This document shows, one piece after another, positions 47,377 to 58,513 of a stretch of DNA of 64,000 nt. The DNA comes from Comamonas sp. (lineage in GTDB: Bacteria; Pseudomonadota; Gammaproteobacteria; Burkholderiales; Burkholderiaceae_C). The notes beneath the pieces were generated by a model, which ran no database searches, was not told the origin of the DNA, and was given only the letters and a program-made list of their open reading frames with translations. The position numbers were made by a program, and so were the translations under genes. Where the stretch lies: positions 62,001 through 126,000 of the forward strand of contig JADMKK010000020.1 in the NCBI GenBank assembly GCA_015478895.1, given 5' to 3'. Position 1 is the first letter of the stretch. Each line of letters starts with the position of its first letter.

Positions 47377-48573
47377 TCAGGCAGCCAGCACGGTTTGCAC
47401 CAAAGGCTTCAGGCGAGCGACGACTTCGTCGGCCTCTTGCTTGCTAATGATCAGTGGCGGCACCAGGCGGATCACGGTGTCCGAGGTCACGCTCAGCAGC
47501 AGGCCGGCTTCAGCCGCCTGGCCGATCAGCGCGCCGCAGGGCTTGGTCAGTTCCACGCCAATCATCAGGCCCTGGCCGCGCACTTCGACAAAGCCTTCAA
47601 TGCCGCCCAGCGCGGCTTGCAGCTGCTGCTTGAGGTAGTCACCGACTTCGGTGGCATGGGCCAGCAGGCCGTCTTCTTCCATGATGCGGATGGTTTCCAC
47701 ACCGGCGCGCATGGCCAGCGGGTTGCCACCAAAGGTGGAGCCGTGGTTGCCCGCAGTCAGCACCTGGGCAGCAGCCTTGTGCGCCACCACGGCGCCCACG
47801 GGCACGCCCGAGCCCAGGCCCTTGGCCAGCGTCATCACATCGGGGGTGATGCCGGCCCACTGGTGGGCAAACCACTTGCCGGTGCGGCCCATGCCGGCTT
47901 GCACCTCGTCCATGATCAGCAGCCAGCCCTTGGCATCGCACAGTGCACGCACTTTTTGCAGATAGTCCACGCGCATCGGGTGCAGGCCGCCTTCGCCCTG
48001 GATGGGCTCCATCATGATGGCGACGATGTTGGGGTTGCCTTCCGTGGCTTCAACCAGCGCTTCGTAATCGTTCGGGCTGACGCGGTTAAAGCCACCGAGC
48101 AGCGCACCAAAGCCGTTGCGCACCTTGGGGTTGGCGGTCGCTGACATGGTGGCAATCGAGCGGCCATGGAAAGCGTGGTCATACACCACGATTTCAGGTT
48201 TTTCAATGCCCTTGTCGACACCGTACTTGCGCGCGATTTTGATCGCTGCTTCGTTGGCTTCCAGCCCGGTGTTGCAAAAGAACACATTGGTCATGGCACT
48301 GCGTTCGGTCAGCATCTGTGCCAGGGTTTCCTGGCCTGGCACGTGGTAGTAGTTGGAGACGTGGATGAGCTGGGCAATTTGCGCTTGCAGCGCGGGCACC
48401 AGCTTGGGGTGGTTGTGTCCCAAGGTATTGACGGCAATGCCGCCCAGCGCATCCAGGTACTCCTTGCCGTTCACATCCCACACGCGGCAGCCCTGGCCTC
48501 GTTCCAGCGCAATGGGTACGCGGCCGTAGGTGGGCATTACGTGGGGCGAGGCAGCCTCAATGTGAGCGGTCAT
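47377..48573 (-). CDS. argD: acetylornithine/aspartate aminotransferase family protein
   Basis: MPTYGRVPIALERGQGCRVWDVNGKEYLDALGGIAVNTLGHNHPKLVPAL...LLIMDEVQAGMGRTGKWFAHQ...TLAKGLGSGVPVGAVV; next to argF. Confidence 0.95.
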   Translation of the reverse strand: MTAHIEAASPHVMPTYGRVPIALERGQGCRVWDVNGKEYLDALGGIAVNTLGHNHPKLVPALQAQIAQLIHVSNYYHVPGQETLAQMLTERSAMTNVFFCNTGLEANEAAIKIARKYGVDKGIEKPEIVVYDHAFHGRSIATMSATANPKVRNGFGALLGGFNRVSPNDYEALVEATEGNPNIVAIMMEPIQGEGGLHPMRVDYLQKVRALCDAKGWLLIMDEVQAGMGRTGKWFAHQWAGITPDVMTLAKGLGSGVPVGAVVAHKAAAQVLTAGNHGSTFGGNPLAMRAGVETIRIMEEDGLLAHATEVGDYLKQQLQAALGGIEGFVEVRGQGLMIGVELTKPCGALIGQAAEAGLLLSVTSDTVIRLVPPLIISKQEADEVVARLKPLVQTVLAA

Positions 48574-48815
48574 GAATCGTTCTCCTGACATGGCAGTCGT
48601 GGCACAAGTTTTGCGACACTTCGCAAAACACAAGCGAATGATTCTAGGGCTGCTCCAGTGCTGTGACATGCTTTGTCTGCATATTTGGAATAACGCCATG
48701 CCAGTTTGGCAATCCCCAGTGCAGTGCTTGTGTCTTATATAAGAGTTAGAATCGCAGCCTCGGTGTTCAACGCGGCGATCCTGCTTGGCATCTCTTCTTA
48801 TCCAGATCTATCCTG

Positions 48816-49130
48816 ATGGTTTCCCCAAACTCCAAAGAATTGTTCATTCAAGGCGTCACCTTGGATGGAAAAACCTTTCGCCCCAGTGACTGGGCAGAAC
48901 GTTTGGCGGGTGTCATGAGCCAGTTTCGCCCTGGTGGGCCTCAGCGGGGCAGCCATTTGGGGTATTCGCCATGGTGCATTCCCACAGCCATGAATGGCGT
49001 GAAATGCATCGTGGTGCACCGTGATTTACAAGCCCATGAGCCGATGGCCTGGGACTTTGTGCTGAACTTTGCGCGCGACAACCACCTGCAAGTGGCCGAG
49101 GCGTGTTTGCTTCCCGACGACAAGAAATAA
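48816..49130 (+). CDS. DUF3579 domain-containing protein
   Basis: IQGVTLDGKTFRPSDWAERLAGVMSQFRPGG...YSPWCIPTAMNGVKCIVVHRDLQAHEPMAWDFVLNFARDNHLQVAEACL. Confidence 0.88.
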   Translation: MVSPNSKELFIQGVTLDGKTFRPSDWAERLAGVMSQFRPGGPQRGSHLGYSPWCIPTAMNGVKCIVVHRDLQAHEPMAWDFVLNFARDNHLQVAEACLLPDDKK

Positions 49131-49161
49131 CGCACGCACCTGCAAAAAACATGCGAATGCT

Positions 49162-49184
49162 GCCGCCGAAGGGCGGCTTTTTTA
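49162..49184 (+). terminator. terminator of the DUF3579 gene
   Basis: GCCGCCgaaGGGCGGCTTTTTT. Confidence 0.75.
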
Positions 49185-49229
49185 TTCCTGCACGTTCTGA
49201 AATCAGCGCTAATTTTCATGTGACAGGCA

Positions 49230-49254
49230 CAAAAAAACCGCCGTGAGGCGGTTC
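49230..49254 (-). terminator. terminator of rpsT
   Basis: Minus-strand GAACCGCCtcaCGGCGGTTTTTTTG. Confidence 0.75.
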
Positions 49255-49327
49255 TTTTGTTTCGCTGGCAGCGCACCCGTAGCAAACGGCGGATGGTCAG
49301 ACCATCCGGGCGATGCCTAAATGTGGA

Positions 49328-49621
49328 TTAGGCGGCCAATGCCAGGGTCTTCACCTTGGCAGACAGGCGGCTCTTATCACGAGCAGCCTTGTTCTTGTGG
49401 AAGATGCCCTTGTCAGCCACGGAGTCCAGCACGGACTGCGCCTTGGCGAACAGTTCAGTGGCCTTCACCTTGTCGCCGGCAACAATGGCCTTCTCAACGT
49501 TCTTGACAGCAGTACGGTACTTCGAACGCAGCGATGTGTTTGCGGCGTTCAGTGCGATGTTTTGGCGAGCGCGCTTGCGGCCGGAGGCCAGGCGGGGATT
49601 CTTTTTGGCTTTAGTTGCCAT
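49328..49621 (-). CDS. rpsT: 30S ribosomal protein S20
   Basis: [51 protein letters not shown]. Confidence 0.97.
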   Translation of the reverse strand: MATKAKKNPRLASGRKRARQNIALNAANTSLRSKYRTAVKNVEKAIVAGDKVKATELFAKAQSVLDSVADKGIFHKNKAARDKSRLSAKVKTLALAA

Positions 49622-49846
49622 GATGTATTTCCTTTGAGTTGTCTGGGGATGATGCCAGCGAAGCCCAAGATTATAGCTGCTCTGAGCGCTGCTTGCTTCA
49701 AACAAGGCGTGAACGCATTGGGTGCGCACGATGAATGCGTGCACCAAGATGGTCAATAGTTCTTGCGGCTTGCACCAAATTGGCGTGTTGCAATTGTTGC
49801 GAAGGATAGGCAGCCAGCTGCATCGCAGCATGGCTACACTGCGCGG

Positions 49847-51409
49847 GTGTCATTATTTAAAGCCGCCTCTACCGTTTCGTTGTTGACTTTGGCCTCCCGG
49901 GTCACGGGCCTGGCCCGCGACTTGATCATGGCCTCCATGTTCGGGGCCAATGCGCTGACCGATGCCTTCAACGTCGCCTTTCGTATCCCCAATCTCTTTC
50001 GCAGGTTATTTGCTGAAGGAGCCTTCAGCCAGGCCTTTGTGCCCGTGCTGGCCGCCACCAAAACCCAAGAAGGCGAAGAGCGCACGCGACGCCTGGTTGC
50101 GAATGTGGCGACGGTGCTGTTCTGGGCACTGCTGTTGACGTGCGTGCTGGGCGTGGCGGGAGCGCCCATTCTGGTATGGCTGCTGGCCAGCGGTTTTGAA
50201 AGCGGCCATGCCCAGGAGGCAGCCGTATTAATGACCCGCTGGATGTTTCCGTATATCGGCTTTATGTCCTTGGTGGCGCTGTGTGCTGGCGTGCTCAATA
50301 CCTGGAAGCAATTTGCCGTGCCCGCGGCCACACCGGTACTGCTCAATGTTTGCATGATCGTTGCAGCCTTGTTGCTGGCACCTTGGCTGCAAGGCCAGGG
50401 CATTGAGCCCATTTACGCCATGGCAGCAGGTGTCATGCTGGGCGGCATGCTGCAGTTGGGCGTGCAATTGCCGGTGTTGAAAAAGCTGGGGTTGCTGCCG
50501 CGCATTGGCATTTCGCCCAGTGCTGTGCGACAGGCCTGGAGCGACCCCGGCGTGCGCCGTATTTTGACGTTGATGGCCCCGGCCTTGCTGGGCGTGGGTG
50601 TGGCGCAAATCAGCCTGATGATTAACACGCAAATTGCTTCCTATCTCACACCTGGCAGCGTGACATGGTTATTTTATGCAGACCGCCTGATGGAGTTTCC
50701 CACTGCCTTGCTCGGTGTGGCGCTGGGGGTGGTGTTAACGCCGCAACTGGCCTCTGCCAAGGCAGCGGGGGATGCGCAGCGTTACTCCGGCATGCTCGAT
50801 TGGGGACTGCGCCTGGTGGTGCTCTTGGCCGTGCCTTGTGCCGTGGGCTTGCTGGCATTTGCGGAGCCTTTGGTGGCCACTTTGTTTCACCGTGGTGCCT
50901 TGCGCAGCCATGATGTGTCGCAAATTTCGACAGCGCTCATTGGTTATGGCGCAGGGCTGGTGGGCCTGGTTGCCATCAAAGTGCTCGCCCCGGGTTACTT
51001 TGCCAGCCAGGACATGCGCACACCCGTCAAAATTGCCGTCTGCGTCTTGGTGCTCACGCAAATTTTGAACGTGGTGCTGGTGCCCTGGATGGCGCATGCG
51101 GGCCTGGCCTTGTCCATTGGGCTGGCCGCGCTGGTCAATGCGCTGTGGCTCATGATTGGTTTGGTGCGCCGTGGTGCCTACCAGCCCGCTGCGGGGTGGA
51201 TGAAGTACCTGTTGCAGGTATTGGCTGCATCGCTGCTGCTGGCGGTGTTTTTGGGCTGGGGTGCGCAGCATTGGGACTGGAAAGCACTGCAGACCAATGA
51301 ATGGGGGCGCGCTGGCTTGATGGCGCTGATGCTGGCAGGCGCTGGTGCGCTGTATTTTGGCGCGCTGTGGCTCAGCGGCGTGCGCATACGCACTTTGCTG
51401 CGCCGTTGA
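49847..51409 (+). CDS. murJ: lipid II flippase MurJ
   Basis: [71 protein letters not shown] start. Confidence 0.96.
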   Translation: MSLFKAASTVSLLTLASRVTGLARDLIMASMFGANALTDAFNVAFRIPNLFRRLFAEGAFSQAFVPVLAATKTQEGEERTRRLVANVATVLFWALLLTCVLGVAGAPILVWLLASGFESGHAQEAAVLMTRWMFPYIGFMSLVALCAGVLNTWKQFAVPAATPVLLNVCMIVAALLLAPWLQGQGIEPIYAMAAGVMLGGMLQLGVQLPVLKKLGLLPRIGISPSAVRQAWSDPGVRRILTLMAPALLGVGVAQISLMINTQIASYLTPGSVTWLFYADRLMEFPTALLGVALGVVLTPQLASAKAAGDAQRYSGMLDWGLRLVVLLAVPCAVGLLAFAEPLVATLFHRGALRSHDVSQISTALIGYGAGLVGLVAIKVLAPGYFASQDMRTPVKIAVCVLVLTQILNVVLVPWMAHAGLALSIGLAALVNALWLMIGLVRRGAYQPAAGWMKYLLQVLAASLLLAVFLGWGAQHWDWKALQTNEWGRAGLMALMLAGAGALYFGALWLSGVRIRTLLRR

Positions 51410-51444
51410 GGATGCGGGTATGCGAATGGCGTTAGAGTGGCGCC

Positions 51445-52293
51445 ATGCCGCTGAAACTTGAATCCGTCACCGCCCTTGACCACTTTGCCTGCCTGGTCGG
51501 CCATGACACGAGTTTTCCGCTGCTGGAAGTTGCCACCAGTCTGGCGCAGGACGCCGAGCCAACGCTGGACGTACAGGCTGCACTTTACCAGGTCGATGTG
51601 CTGGCAGAGCGCCTGCGCAACCGCATTCCTTGGGGTGCCAGCGCCATGCAGCGCACGTTCATGCTCAACGAGTTTTTCTATGAAAAGCTGGGTTTTGGGG
51701 CCAATGCCAACGACTTTTCAGCCCCGCAGAACAGCTACATCCACTGCGTGCTGGAGCAGCGCCGGGGCATTCCGATCTCTTTGGCGGTGGTATGGATGGA
51801 GCTGGCATGGGGCATCGGCCTCAAGGCCGAAGGCATCTCTTTTCCTGGTCACTTTTTGGTCAAGGTGCGTGTCGATGAAGGCATCATCATTCAAGACCCG
51901 CTGACTGGCCGGGGCTTGACGCAGGATGCTTTGTCCGAGCGTCTGGAGCCGTTTCGTGAAGGCTGGGGCCTGACCGAAGACGAAATGGCACCGCTGCACA
52001 TGTTCCTCATTCCTGCCAGCGGGCGCGAAATCATTGAGCGCATGCTGCGTAATTTGAAAACGGTCTATACCGAGCCGGAGCAGCGCGCATGGCTGCTGGG
52101 AGTGATGGATCGCCTGATTATTCTGAGGCCCGATGATTGGGGTAGCTTTCGTGACCGGGGTCTGGTTCGTGCCCAACTGGGTCAGCGCGCGGCGGCCATT
52201 GAGGATTTGCAAACCTATGTGCGCAACGCACAGACGCCGCAAGATTTACCCCTGATTGAAGCGCGCATTGAACTGCTGCGTGCAGAGGTCTGA
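51445..52293 (+). CDS. SirB1 family (transglutaminase-like/TPR) protein
   Basis: MLNEFFYEKLGFGANANDFSAPQNSYIHCVLEQRRGIPISLAVVWMELAWGIGLKAEGISFPGHFLVKV. Confidence 0.92.
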   Translation: MPLKLESVTALDHFACLVGHDTSFPLLEVATSLAQDAEPTLDVQAALYQVDVLAERLRNRIPWGASAMQRTFMLNEFFYEKLGFGANANDFSAPQNSYIHCVLEQRRGIPISLAVVWMELAWGIGLKAEGISFPGHFLVKVRVDEGIIIQDPLTGRGLTQDALSERLEPFREGWGLTEDEMAPLHMFLIPASGREIIERMLRNLKTVYTEPEQRAWLLGVMDRLIILRPDDWGSFRDRGLVRAQLGQRAAAIEDLQTYVRNAQTPQDLPLIEARIELLRAEV

Positions 52294-52309
52294 GGTCTGA
52301 GGTCAAATC

Positions 52310-52401
52310 AAAAAAAGAGCAGCTTGCCCTGGTTGAATAAGCACTTCCGCATCATTTGTGTCGGAAAGCTAAGCAACACAACGGCAAGCTGCTCTTTTTT
52401 T
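52310..52401. repeat. 19-bp perfect inverted repeat (family B) between two convergent genes, bidirectional terminator candidate
   Basis: AAAAAAAGAGCAGCTTGCC ... GGCAAGCTGCTCTTTTTTT. Confidence 0.85.
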
Positions 52402-53461
52402 AGACTAATCTGGCCGCTTCCAGTTCTTTCTTGAGGTAGGCGTAAAACAGCGGTGCTGCCACCAAGCCTGCAGGGCCAAATACGGATTCGGCGATAAACA
52501 TCACGGTGAGCAACTCCCACACCGCCATGTGGGTGCGTTGGCCGACCACCTTGGCGTTGATGACGTACTCGGCTTTGTGAATCAAGATCAAGAAGGCCAG
52601 GCAGGTGCCCGCCGCAGTGGGAGACACAGACAGGCCCACCAGCGTCAGCACGACGTTGCAAAACAGATTGCCCACGATGGGAATCAGGCCCGCGATGAAG
52701 GTCAGCATGATCAAGGCCGGCGTATACGGCAAGGCCATGTCGAAGGTGGGCAAGATGAGCAGCAGGAAGATGGCGGTCAGGCAGGTGTTGAACAGCGCGA
52801 TCCAGAACTGGGCCGCCACAATTTGCCGAAAGGCCTCGCCCAGCAGCATGACGCGGCACTGTAAGGCTCGGGTGAGCGCTGCGCGTGGGGGCAAGCGTGG
52901 GCGCACAGCGGCCAGCGCACCAATCAGCAAGCCCATATAAGCGTGCAGCAGGCCACCAAGCCAGGCTTTGCCAGCGGATGCCAGCGCGCCGGCTTTGGCG
53001 GCCAGATATGTGGCAATGGCCTGCTGAATTTCTGCGGTGCCTTGCGGCAGCATGGCGCTCAGCTCCAACGGAAGCTTGGAGCGCAGCTCCAGCACCGTGT
53101 TAGCCAGATAGTCCAGTAGCTCTTTGTACTGGTGAGGCACGTCTGTGAGGTAACCGCGTGACTGCGTCAAGGCAATGGCAATCCACACCAAGGGCGCAAT
53201 ACAGACCAGGGTGGCCGCTAAGACTTGGGCCCAGCGATCAGGCACCGGGCCCGGAGGGCGGCGATCCACGCGAGCGAGCAGCGATGCCAGTCCCCGCGTC
53301 AATAAAAAGCCCAGGCATACACACAGCAGCCCGGGCAGAAGCTTTTGCCACATGACCAGCAGCAGAGTGCTGATCATGAGCAGATAACTGGCGACCATCA
53401 CGCCGCGCGATGGCAGCACAGGGGATTGGCAGACGGTTGGAAGTTGGTGCTGGTTCCCCAT
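52400..53461 (-). CDS. AI-2E family transporter (PerM-like permease)
   Basis: Hydrophobic permease; ALIMLTFIAGLIPIVGNLFCNVVLTLVGLSVSPTAAGTCLAFLILIHKAEYVINAKVVGQRTHM. Confidence 0.88.
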   Translation of the reverse strand: MGNQHQLPTVCQSPVLPSRGVMVASYLLMISTLLLVMWQKLLPGLLCVCLGFLLTRGLASLLARVDRRPPGPVPDRWAQVLAATLVCIAPLVWIAIALTQSRGYLTDVPHQYKELLDYLANTVLELRSKLPLELSAMLPQGTAEIQQAIATYLAAKAGALASAGKAWLGGLLHAYMGLLIGALAAVRPRLPPRAALTRALQCRVMLLGEAFRQIVAAQFWIALFNTCLTAIFLLLILPTFDMALPYTPALIMLTFIAGLIPIVGNLFCNVVLTLVGLSVSPTAAGTCLAFLILIHKAEYVINAKVVGQRTHMAVWELLTVMFIAESVFGPAGLVAAPLFYAYLKKELEAARLV

Positions 53462-53484
53462 GGATGGTCGCTTAGGCTGGATGA

Positions 53485-54537
53485 CTACTTGACTTGGACG
53501 GCAGCACCTTCGCTGCGTTGTGTAATCTTACCAATGGTGTAGACCGTCTCGCCCAATTCCTTCAGGGTTGCTGCAGTTGCTGGTGCCTGATCTGCAGCGA
53601 CCACCAACACCATGCCGATGCCGTTGTTGAAAGTGCGGTTCATTTCCACATCATCAATGCCGGCCGTCTTTTGCAGCCACGCGAACAGCTCCGTCTGGGG
53701 CCAGCTGCCTGCTTGCAGATCAGCGCCTGTGCCTTCGGGCAGCACGCGCGGAATGTTCTCCAGCAAACCGCCGCCAGTGATGTGGGCCAGTGCCTTGATC
53801 GGGTGCTGGGACAAAGCGGCCAGCACGTTCTTGACGTACAGGCGGGTAGGCTCCATCACTGCCTGCTTGAAAGGCTTGCCATCTAACGTGGCGGGCACGG
53901 TGCCATTTTCTTGGGCGCGCTCAATGCACTTGCGTACCAGCGAGAAACCGTTGGAGTGCACGCCAGACGAAGCCAGACCTAGCACCAAGTCACCGGCTTG
54001 TACGTCTTTGCCGGTCAGGATTTTGGACTTCTCTACTGCACCGACTGCAAAGCCTGCCAGGTCGTATTCGCCATCAGGGTACATGCCGGGCATTTCAGCA
54101 GTTTCACCGCCAATCAGTGCGCAGCCAGACAGCTCGCAACCCTTGGCAATACCGCCCACCACAGCAGCGGCTGTGTCGATGTCCAGTTTGCCGCAGGCAA
54201 AGTAGTCCAGGAAGAACAGTGGCTCTGCGCCCTGCACCAGAACGTCATTGACGCTCATGGCCACCAGGTCGATGCCCACGGTGTCATGCATATTCCACTC
54301 AAACGCCAGGCGCAGCTTGGTGCCCACGCCGTCGGTGCCAGACACCAGAACCGGTTCCTTGTAGCGCTTGGGCACTTCAAACAGTGCGCCAAAGCCACCG
54401 ATACCGGCCATTACGCCTTCACGCATGGTCTTTTTGGCCAGCGGCTTGATGCGCTCGACCAGTGCGTCGCCAGCGTCGATATCAACGCCAGCGTCTTTGT
54501 AGGAAATGGGGGGGGAATTGGGGGCAGAAGAGCTCAT
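53485..54537 (-). CDS. purM: phosphoribosylformylglycinamidine cyclo-ligase
   Basis: [70 protein letters not shown]. Confidence 0.97.
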   Translation of the reverse strand: MSSSAPNSPPISYKDAGVDIDAGDALVERIKPLAKKTMREGVMAGIGGFGALFEVPKRYKEPVLVSGTDGVGTKLRLAFEWNMHDTVGIDLVAMSVNDVLVQGAEPLFFLDYFACGKLDIDTAAAVVGGIAKGCELSGCALIGGETAEMPGMYPDGEYDLAGFAVGAVEKSKILTGKDVQAGDLVLGLASSGVHSNGFSLVRKCIERAQENGTVPATLDGKPFKQAVMEPTRLYVKNVLAALSQHPIKALAHITGGGLLENIPRVLPEGTGADLQAGSWPQTELFAWLQKTAGIDDVEMNRTFNNGIGMVLVVAADQAPATAATLKELGETVYTIGKITQRSEGAAVQVK

Positions 54538-54906
54538 GAGATGGATCTGTGCAGGGTGTGGCCCACGTGCGGGCAGAGGTCGTGGCCGATTCTAAGGCGT
54601 GTACTTGCTTTCCTGTGCCAAGTTGCCCTAAGTCGGCAGGACATCGTGGCATTCGCAGCCGTATTCCGCGTGGCTATGGCAGGGCGCATCAATGATGCGC
54701 CTGTGGGAATGGTTGAAGCAGACTAAAATGTTTGAGTTGCCGCGCCTGCTTTTTTGCAGCGTCAGGCTTCTGCTCTTTCCTGCTGCCCGGTGCGCAGGGC
54801 GTTTTCGTTCTTTTTCTTCCATGCCTACGTTCCAGCCTCAGATTGCGATATTTGTGCCGTTGCGCTTGATTGACTTCAGGCAGGGCAGCCTGACTGCATG
54901 CCCTCT

Positions 54907-55605
54907 ATGAAGCAATTGGCGCTGGATATCGGCTTGCCCACGGGCCCATCCCTCTCGCGCTTTTACGCAGGCCGTAACACGCCGGTGGTCAGCCACCTGA
55001 AAACCTGGGTGAATGACGGTTTTGGTGCCGCAACGCGTGCGCCGGTGCCGACGTATCTGTGGGGCGCTTCCGGCTCGGGCAAAACGCATTTGCTCAAAGC
55101 CGTGCGTGAAATGCTCCTGGAGCAAGGGGCGCAGGTGGGCTGGATGGACGCCAGCACGGGCTTTCCGCCAGAGTTTGATGAGCGCTGGTCTGCGGTGCTG
55201 ATGGACGATGTGCATTTGTACACGCCCATGCAGCAGGCACGCGCTTTTAACTGGTTTGTGAATGCCATCAATCCGCCCACTGGTTCACCGTGCTGGATTT
55301 TGTCGGCCGGTGATGCGCCGCCTGCCGCCATGGAAGTGCGTGATGATTTGCGCAGCCGCTTAGGCTGGGGCCATGTCTTTCAACTGCATGTGCCCAATGA
55401 GCAAGAGCGCCGCGAAGTCCTCAAAACCGAAGCTGCCGCACGCGGCGTGACGCTGAGTGCCGATGTGGTGGACTACATGCTCAAGCGCTTTTCACGCGAT
55501 CTGGCCAGCCTGATGCAACTGCTGGACATGCTCGATGAGTTTGCACTGCGCAATAAACGTGCAATTACCATTCCTTTGCTGAAAACCATGCTGGAGACTG
55601 AATGA
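54907..55605 (+). CDS. hda: DnaA regulatory inactivator Hda
   Basis: MKQLALDIGLPTGPSLSRFYAGRN...YLWGASGSGKTHLLKAVREMLLEQGAQVGWMDAST; DnaA-like AAA domain; LMQLLDMLDEFALRNKRAITIPLLKTML. Confidence 0.92.
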   Translation: MKQLALDIGLPTGPSLSRFYAGRNTPVVSHLKTWVNDGFGAATRAPVPTYLWGASGSGKTHLLKAVREMLLEQGAQVGWMDASTGFPPEFDERWSAVLMDDVHLYTPMQQARAFNWFVNAINPPTGSPCWILSAGDAPPAAMEVRDDLRSRLGWGHVFQLHVPNEQERREVLKTEAAARGVTLSADVVDYMLKRFSRDLASLMQLLDMLDEFALRNKRAITIPLLKTMLETE

Positions 55606-55668
55606 GCGTGGGCACAGCCGCTGTGAAGCGCCGTGCGGATGCGAAGCTTCCTTCTTTTGGATTCCTTC

Positions 55669-56370
55669 ATGTCGATTGATTCCCCGACACAGCGACCGCG
55701 GTTGGCGCTGTTTGACCTTGACCACACGCTGCTGCCCATGGACTCTGACCATGGCTGGGGAGCGTTCTCCATCGCAATCGGCTGGTGTGACCCGGCTGAG
55801 TTTGGCCGCCGCAATGACGAGTTCTTTGCGCACTACCAGGCCGGCACCTTGAACGTGCCGGACTACGTCCGTTTTGCCACGCAGGCGATTGTGCAGCGCG
55901 GCGCTCAAGCGTCCCACGCTGCACACCTGCGTTTCATGCAAGAAGTGATTGCACCCGCGATCCAGCCTCAGGCGCTGGAGTTGGTGCAAAGCCATGTGCG
56001 TGCTGGCGATTGGGTGGTGATGACCTCGGCCACCAATGAGTTTGTGACGCGCCCGATTGCTGCTGCCTTTGGCGTGCAAGAGCTGATTGCCACGGAGCTT
56101 GAGCGTGATGCCGGCGGCTGGTATACCGGCGCTGTCAAAGGCTTGCCCAATATGCGCGAAGGCAAGGTGGTGCGCATGGATGCTTGGCTGGCCGCGCGCG
56201 GCCTGCGCTGGGATGATGTGGAATCGACTTTCTATAGCGATTCCATGAACGACGTGCCCCTGCTCGAACGGGTGAACCACCCGGTGGCGACCAACCCTGA
56301 GCCTCGTCTGCGAGCTTTAGCGCAAGAGCGCGGCTGGCGCGTGCTGGACCTGTTTACTGAAAATACATGA
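55669..56370 (+). CDS. HAD superfamily hydrolase (HAD-IB, SerB-like)
   Basis: RLALFDLDHTLLPMDSDHGWGAFSIAIGW...WVVMTSATNEFVTRPIAAAFGVQELIATELE...FYSDSMNDVPLLERVNHPVATNPE. Confidence 0.93.
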   Translation: MSIDSPTQRPRLALFDLDHTLLPMDSDHGWGAFSIAIGWCDPAEFGRRNDEFFAHYQAGTLNVPDYVRFATQAIVQRGAQASHAAHLRFMQEVIAPAIQPQALELVQSHVRAGDWVVMTSATNEFVTRPIAAAFGVQELIATELERDAGGWYTGAVKGLPNMREGKVVRMDAWLAARGLRWDDVESTFYSDSMNDVPLLERVNHPVATNPEPRLRALAQERGWRVLDLFTENT

Positions 56371-57929
56371 TTAAAACCATCATCGACAAATTGCTGGGCA
56401 AAGAGCCCTCCACCCGTTCGCGCACGCCGCGTTTTGGCAAACGCGAAGAGGTGCAGGCCAGCGCGCACGGCATTGATCCGCAACTGGTAGACAACCACGC
56501 AGTGGATGTGGTGCGTACGCTCAAAAATGCGGGCTACGAAGCCTACATCGTGGGTGGTGCAGTGCGCGATTTGCTGCTGGGGCTGCGCCCCAAGGACTTT
56601 GACGTGGCCACCAACGCCACGCCCGAGCAGGTCAAGTACCTGTTTCGCCGCGCGTTCATCATTGGCAAGCGTTTTCGCATCGTGCACGTGGTGTATGGCC
56701 GTGGTCGCGAAAACGAGGTCATTGAGGTCTCGACCTTCCGCGCGTTTCTGGACAACAGCAAGGCCGAGCAGGTATCGGGCAATGAGCGCACCAGCAAGGT
56801 AGCGCTGACACACATGCAACACGCGGTCGATGCCAGTGGCCGTGTGCTGCGCGACAACGTCTGGGGCCCGCAAGACCAGGACGCTACGCGCCGGGATTTC
56901 ACCGTCAACGCCATGTACTACGACCCCGAAAGCGGCGTACTGGTGGACTTTCACAAAGGCATTCAGGACGCTAAAAAGCGTGTGCTGCGCATGATCGGCG
57001 ACCCAGCCACGCGCTACCGCGAAGACCCGGTGCGCATCATTCGCGCCGTGCGTTTTGCGGCCAAGCTCAGCCCGCTGGGCTTCAAGCTGGAAGCCAAAAC
57101 CGCCAAGCCGCTGATTGAATCGCAGCGTCTGCTGGATGAAGTGCCGCAAAGCCGCATGTTTGACGAAATGCTCAAACTGCTGCAAACCGGGCATGCGGTG
57201 GCGTCCATTGCACAGCTCAAGCAGCTGGGCATGGAAAAAGGCATTTACCCGCTGCTGGATGTGGTGGTGGAGCGTGCCGATCAACGCTTTGTGCAGGCGG
57301 CCTTGGCCGATACCGATCGCCGTGTGGGCGAAGGCAAGCCCGTGGCACCCAGCTTTCTGCTCGCGTGTGTGTTGTGGCAGGACGTGAAAAATGGCTGGGA
57401 GCGCCGCCTGAAAAAGGGATTCCACGCTTTCCCTGCGCTCAATGAAGCAATTGACGAAGTGTTCGAGCAGCGCATTGGCGACGTGTCGGGCCGCGGCAAG
57501 CTGGCTGCCGACATGCGCGAAATCTGGATCATGCAGCCGCGCTTTGACAAGCGCACCGGTGCCACGCCATTTGGCATGGTGCTGCAAGCGCGTTTCCGTG
57601 CGGGTTTTGACTTCATGCGACTGCGCGCCGATGTCGGCGAAGTGGAAGAAGCACTGGCCGAGTGGTGGCAGGAATTCCAGTACGCCGATGATGCCCGCCG
57701 GGAAGACCTGGTGGCCCAGGTGCGCGAAGAGCAGCGCCAAAAGCAAAAAGCTGCGCAGCCCGTGGTGCGCCGCGTGGCGCGCCCTGCGCAAGCTGCTGCA
57801 TCGCCGCTGGAAGCCGTGGCGGCCGCAAGCGGTGGCGACGAGGGTGATGCACCGGTGAAAAAACGCCGCCGCCGCCGTCGCAAACCGGCTGCCGGTGGTG
57901 AAGCTGTGCCCGCAACCAGCGCGGAGTAA
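56367..57929 (+). CDS. pcnB: poly(A) polymerase I
   Basis: LKNAGYEAYIVGGAVRDLLLGLRPKDFDVATNATPEQVKYLFRRAFIIGKRFRIVHVVYGRGRENEVIEVSTFRA; 4-bp overlap with the HAD gene. Confidence 0.96.
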   Translation: MIKTIIDKLLGKEPSTRSRTPRFGKREEVQASAHGIDPQLVDNHAVDVVRTLKNAGYEAYIVGGAVRDLLLGLRPKDFDVATNATPEQVKYLFRRAFIIGKRFRIVHVVYGRGRENEVIEVSTFRAFLDNSKAEQVSGNERTSKVALTHMQHAVDASGRVLRDNVWGPQDQDATRRDFTVNAMYYDPESGVLVDFHKGIQDAKKRVLRMIGDPATRYREDPVRIIRAVRFAAKLSPLGFKLEAKTAKPLIESQRLLDEVPQSRMFDEMLKLLQTGHAVASIAQLKQLGMEKGIYPLLDVVVERADQRFVQAALADTDRRVGEGKPVAPSFLLACVLWQDVKNGWERRLKKGFHAFPALNEAIDEVFEQRIGDVSGRGKLAADMREIWIMQPRFDKRTGATPFGMVLQARFRAGFDFMRLRADVGEVEEALAEWWQEFQYADDARREDLVAQVREEQRQKQKAAQPVVRRVARPAQAAASPLEAVAAASGGDEGDAPVKKRRRRRRKPAAGGEAVPATSAE

Positions 57930-57932
57930 GCG

Positions 57933-58436
57933 TTGTCAGAGCGCGTATATATCGGCCTGGGTGCCAATCTGGGTGACCGGGGTGAGGCCCTGCTGCAAGC
58001 TTTGCAGCGCATGGCAGCCTTGCCGCAGACTACGCTGCGGGCGGTTTCCTCGCTCTACAGCAGCGCACCGGTCGATGCCACAGGGCCTGATTATTTGAAC
58101 GCCGTAGCTGTGCTGGAAACCGAGCAGGCCCCGCACAATTTTTTGCACGCCTTGCAAGCGCTGGAATTGCAGGCGGGCCGCGAACGCCCTTATCGCAACG
58201 CGCCGCGTACGCTGGATCTGGATGTGTTGCTGTGGGGCGATCAGCGGCTGGATTCACCCACACTGACGGTGCCGCACCCCCGCATGTGGGAGCGCGCTTT
58301 TGTGTTGCGCCCTTTGGCCGAACTGGACGCCCAGCGCGTGACGGCTGCGCAATTGCACGCGGTGTGCGACCAGCGCATTACCGTTGCCCAAGACCCGCAG
58401 TGGGCTGCGAGCGCTGTGCGCCAGAGCACTCCCTAA
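57933..58436 (+). CDS. folK: 2-amino-4-hydroxy-6-hydroxymethyldihydropteridine diphosphokinase
   Basis: RVYIGLGANLGDRGEALLQALQRMAALPQTTLRAVSSLYSSAPVDATGPDYLNAVAVLET...RNAPRTLDLDVLLWGDQ. Confidence 0.95.
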   Translation: MSERVYIGLGANLGDRGEALLQALQRMAALPQTTLRAVSSLYSSAPVDATGPDYLNAVAVLETEQAPHNFLHALQALELQAGRERPYRNAPRTLDLDVLLWGDQRLDSPTLTVPHPRMWERAFVLRPLAELDAQRVTAAQLHAVCDQRITVAQDPQWAASAVRQSTP

Positions 58437-58453
58437 TAGATCCCTAAAGATCC

Positions 58454-58492
58454 AAAAAAAGCGCAGCCTTTTGCAGAGGCTGCGCTTTTTTG
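58454..58492 (+). terminator. terminator of folK
   Basis: AAAAAAAGCGCAGCCTtttgcagAGGCTGCGCTTTTTTG. Confidence 0.88.
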
Positions 58493-58513
58493 TCGATGGG
58501 CAATGCATAAATA

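Noticed and set aside
46445-47638. 397-aa plus-strand ORF opposite argF
   Set aside because: Antisense artefact of OTCase; no domain match by eye.
56232-57791. 519-aa minus-strand ORF opposite pcnB
   Set aside because: Antisense artefact; no recognisable domain.
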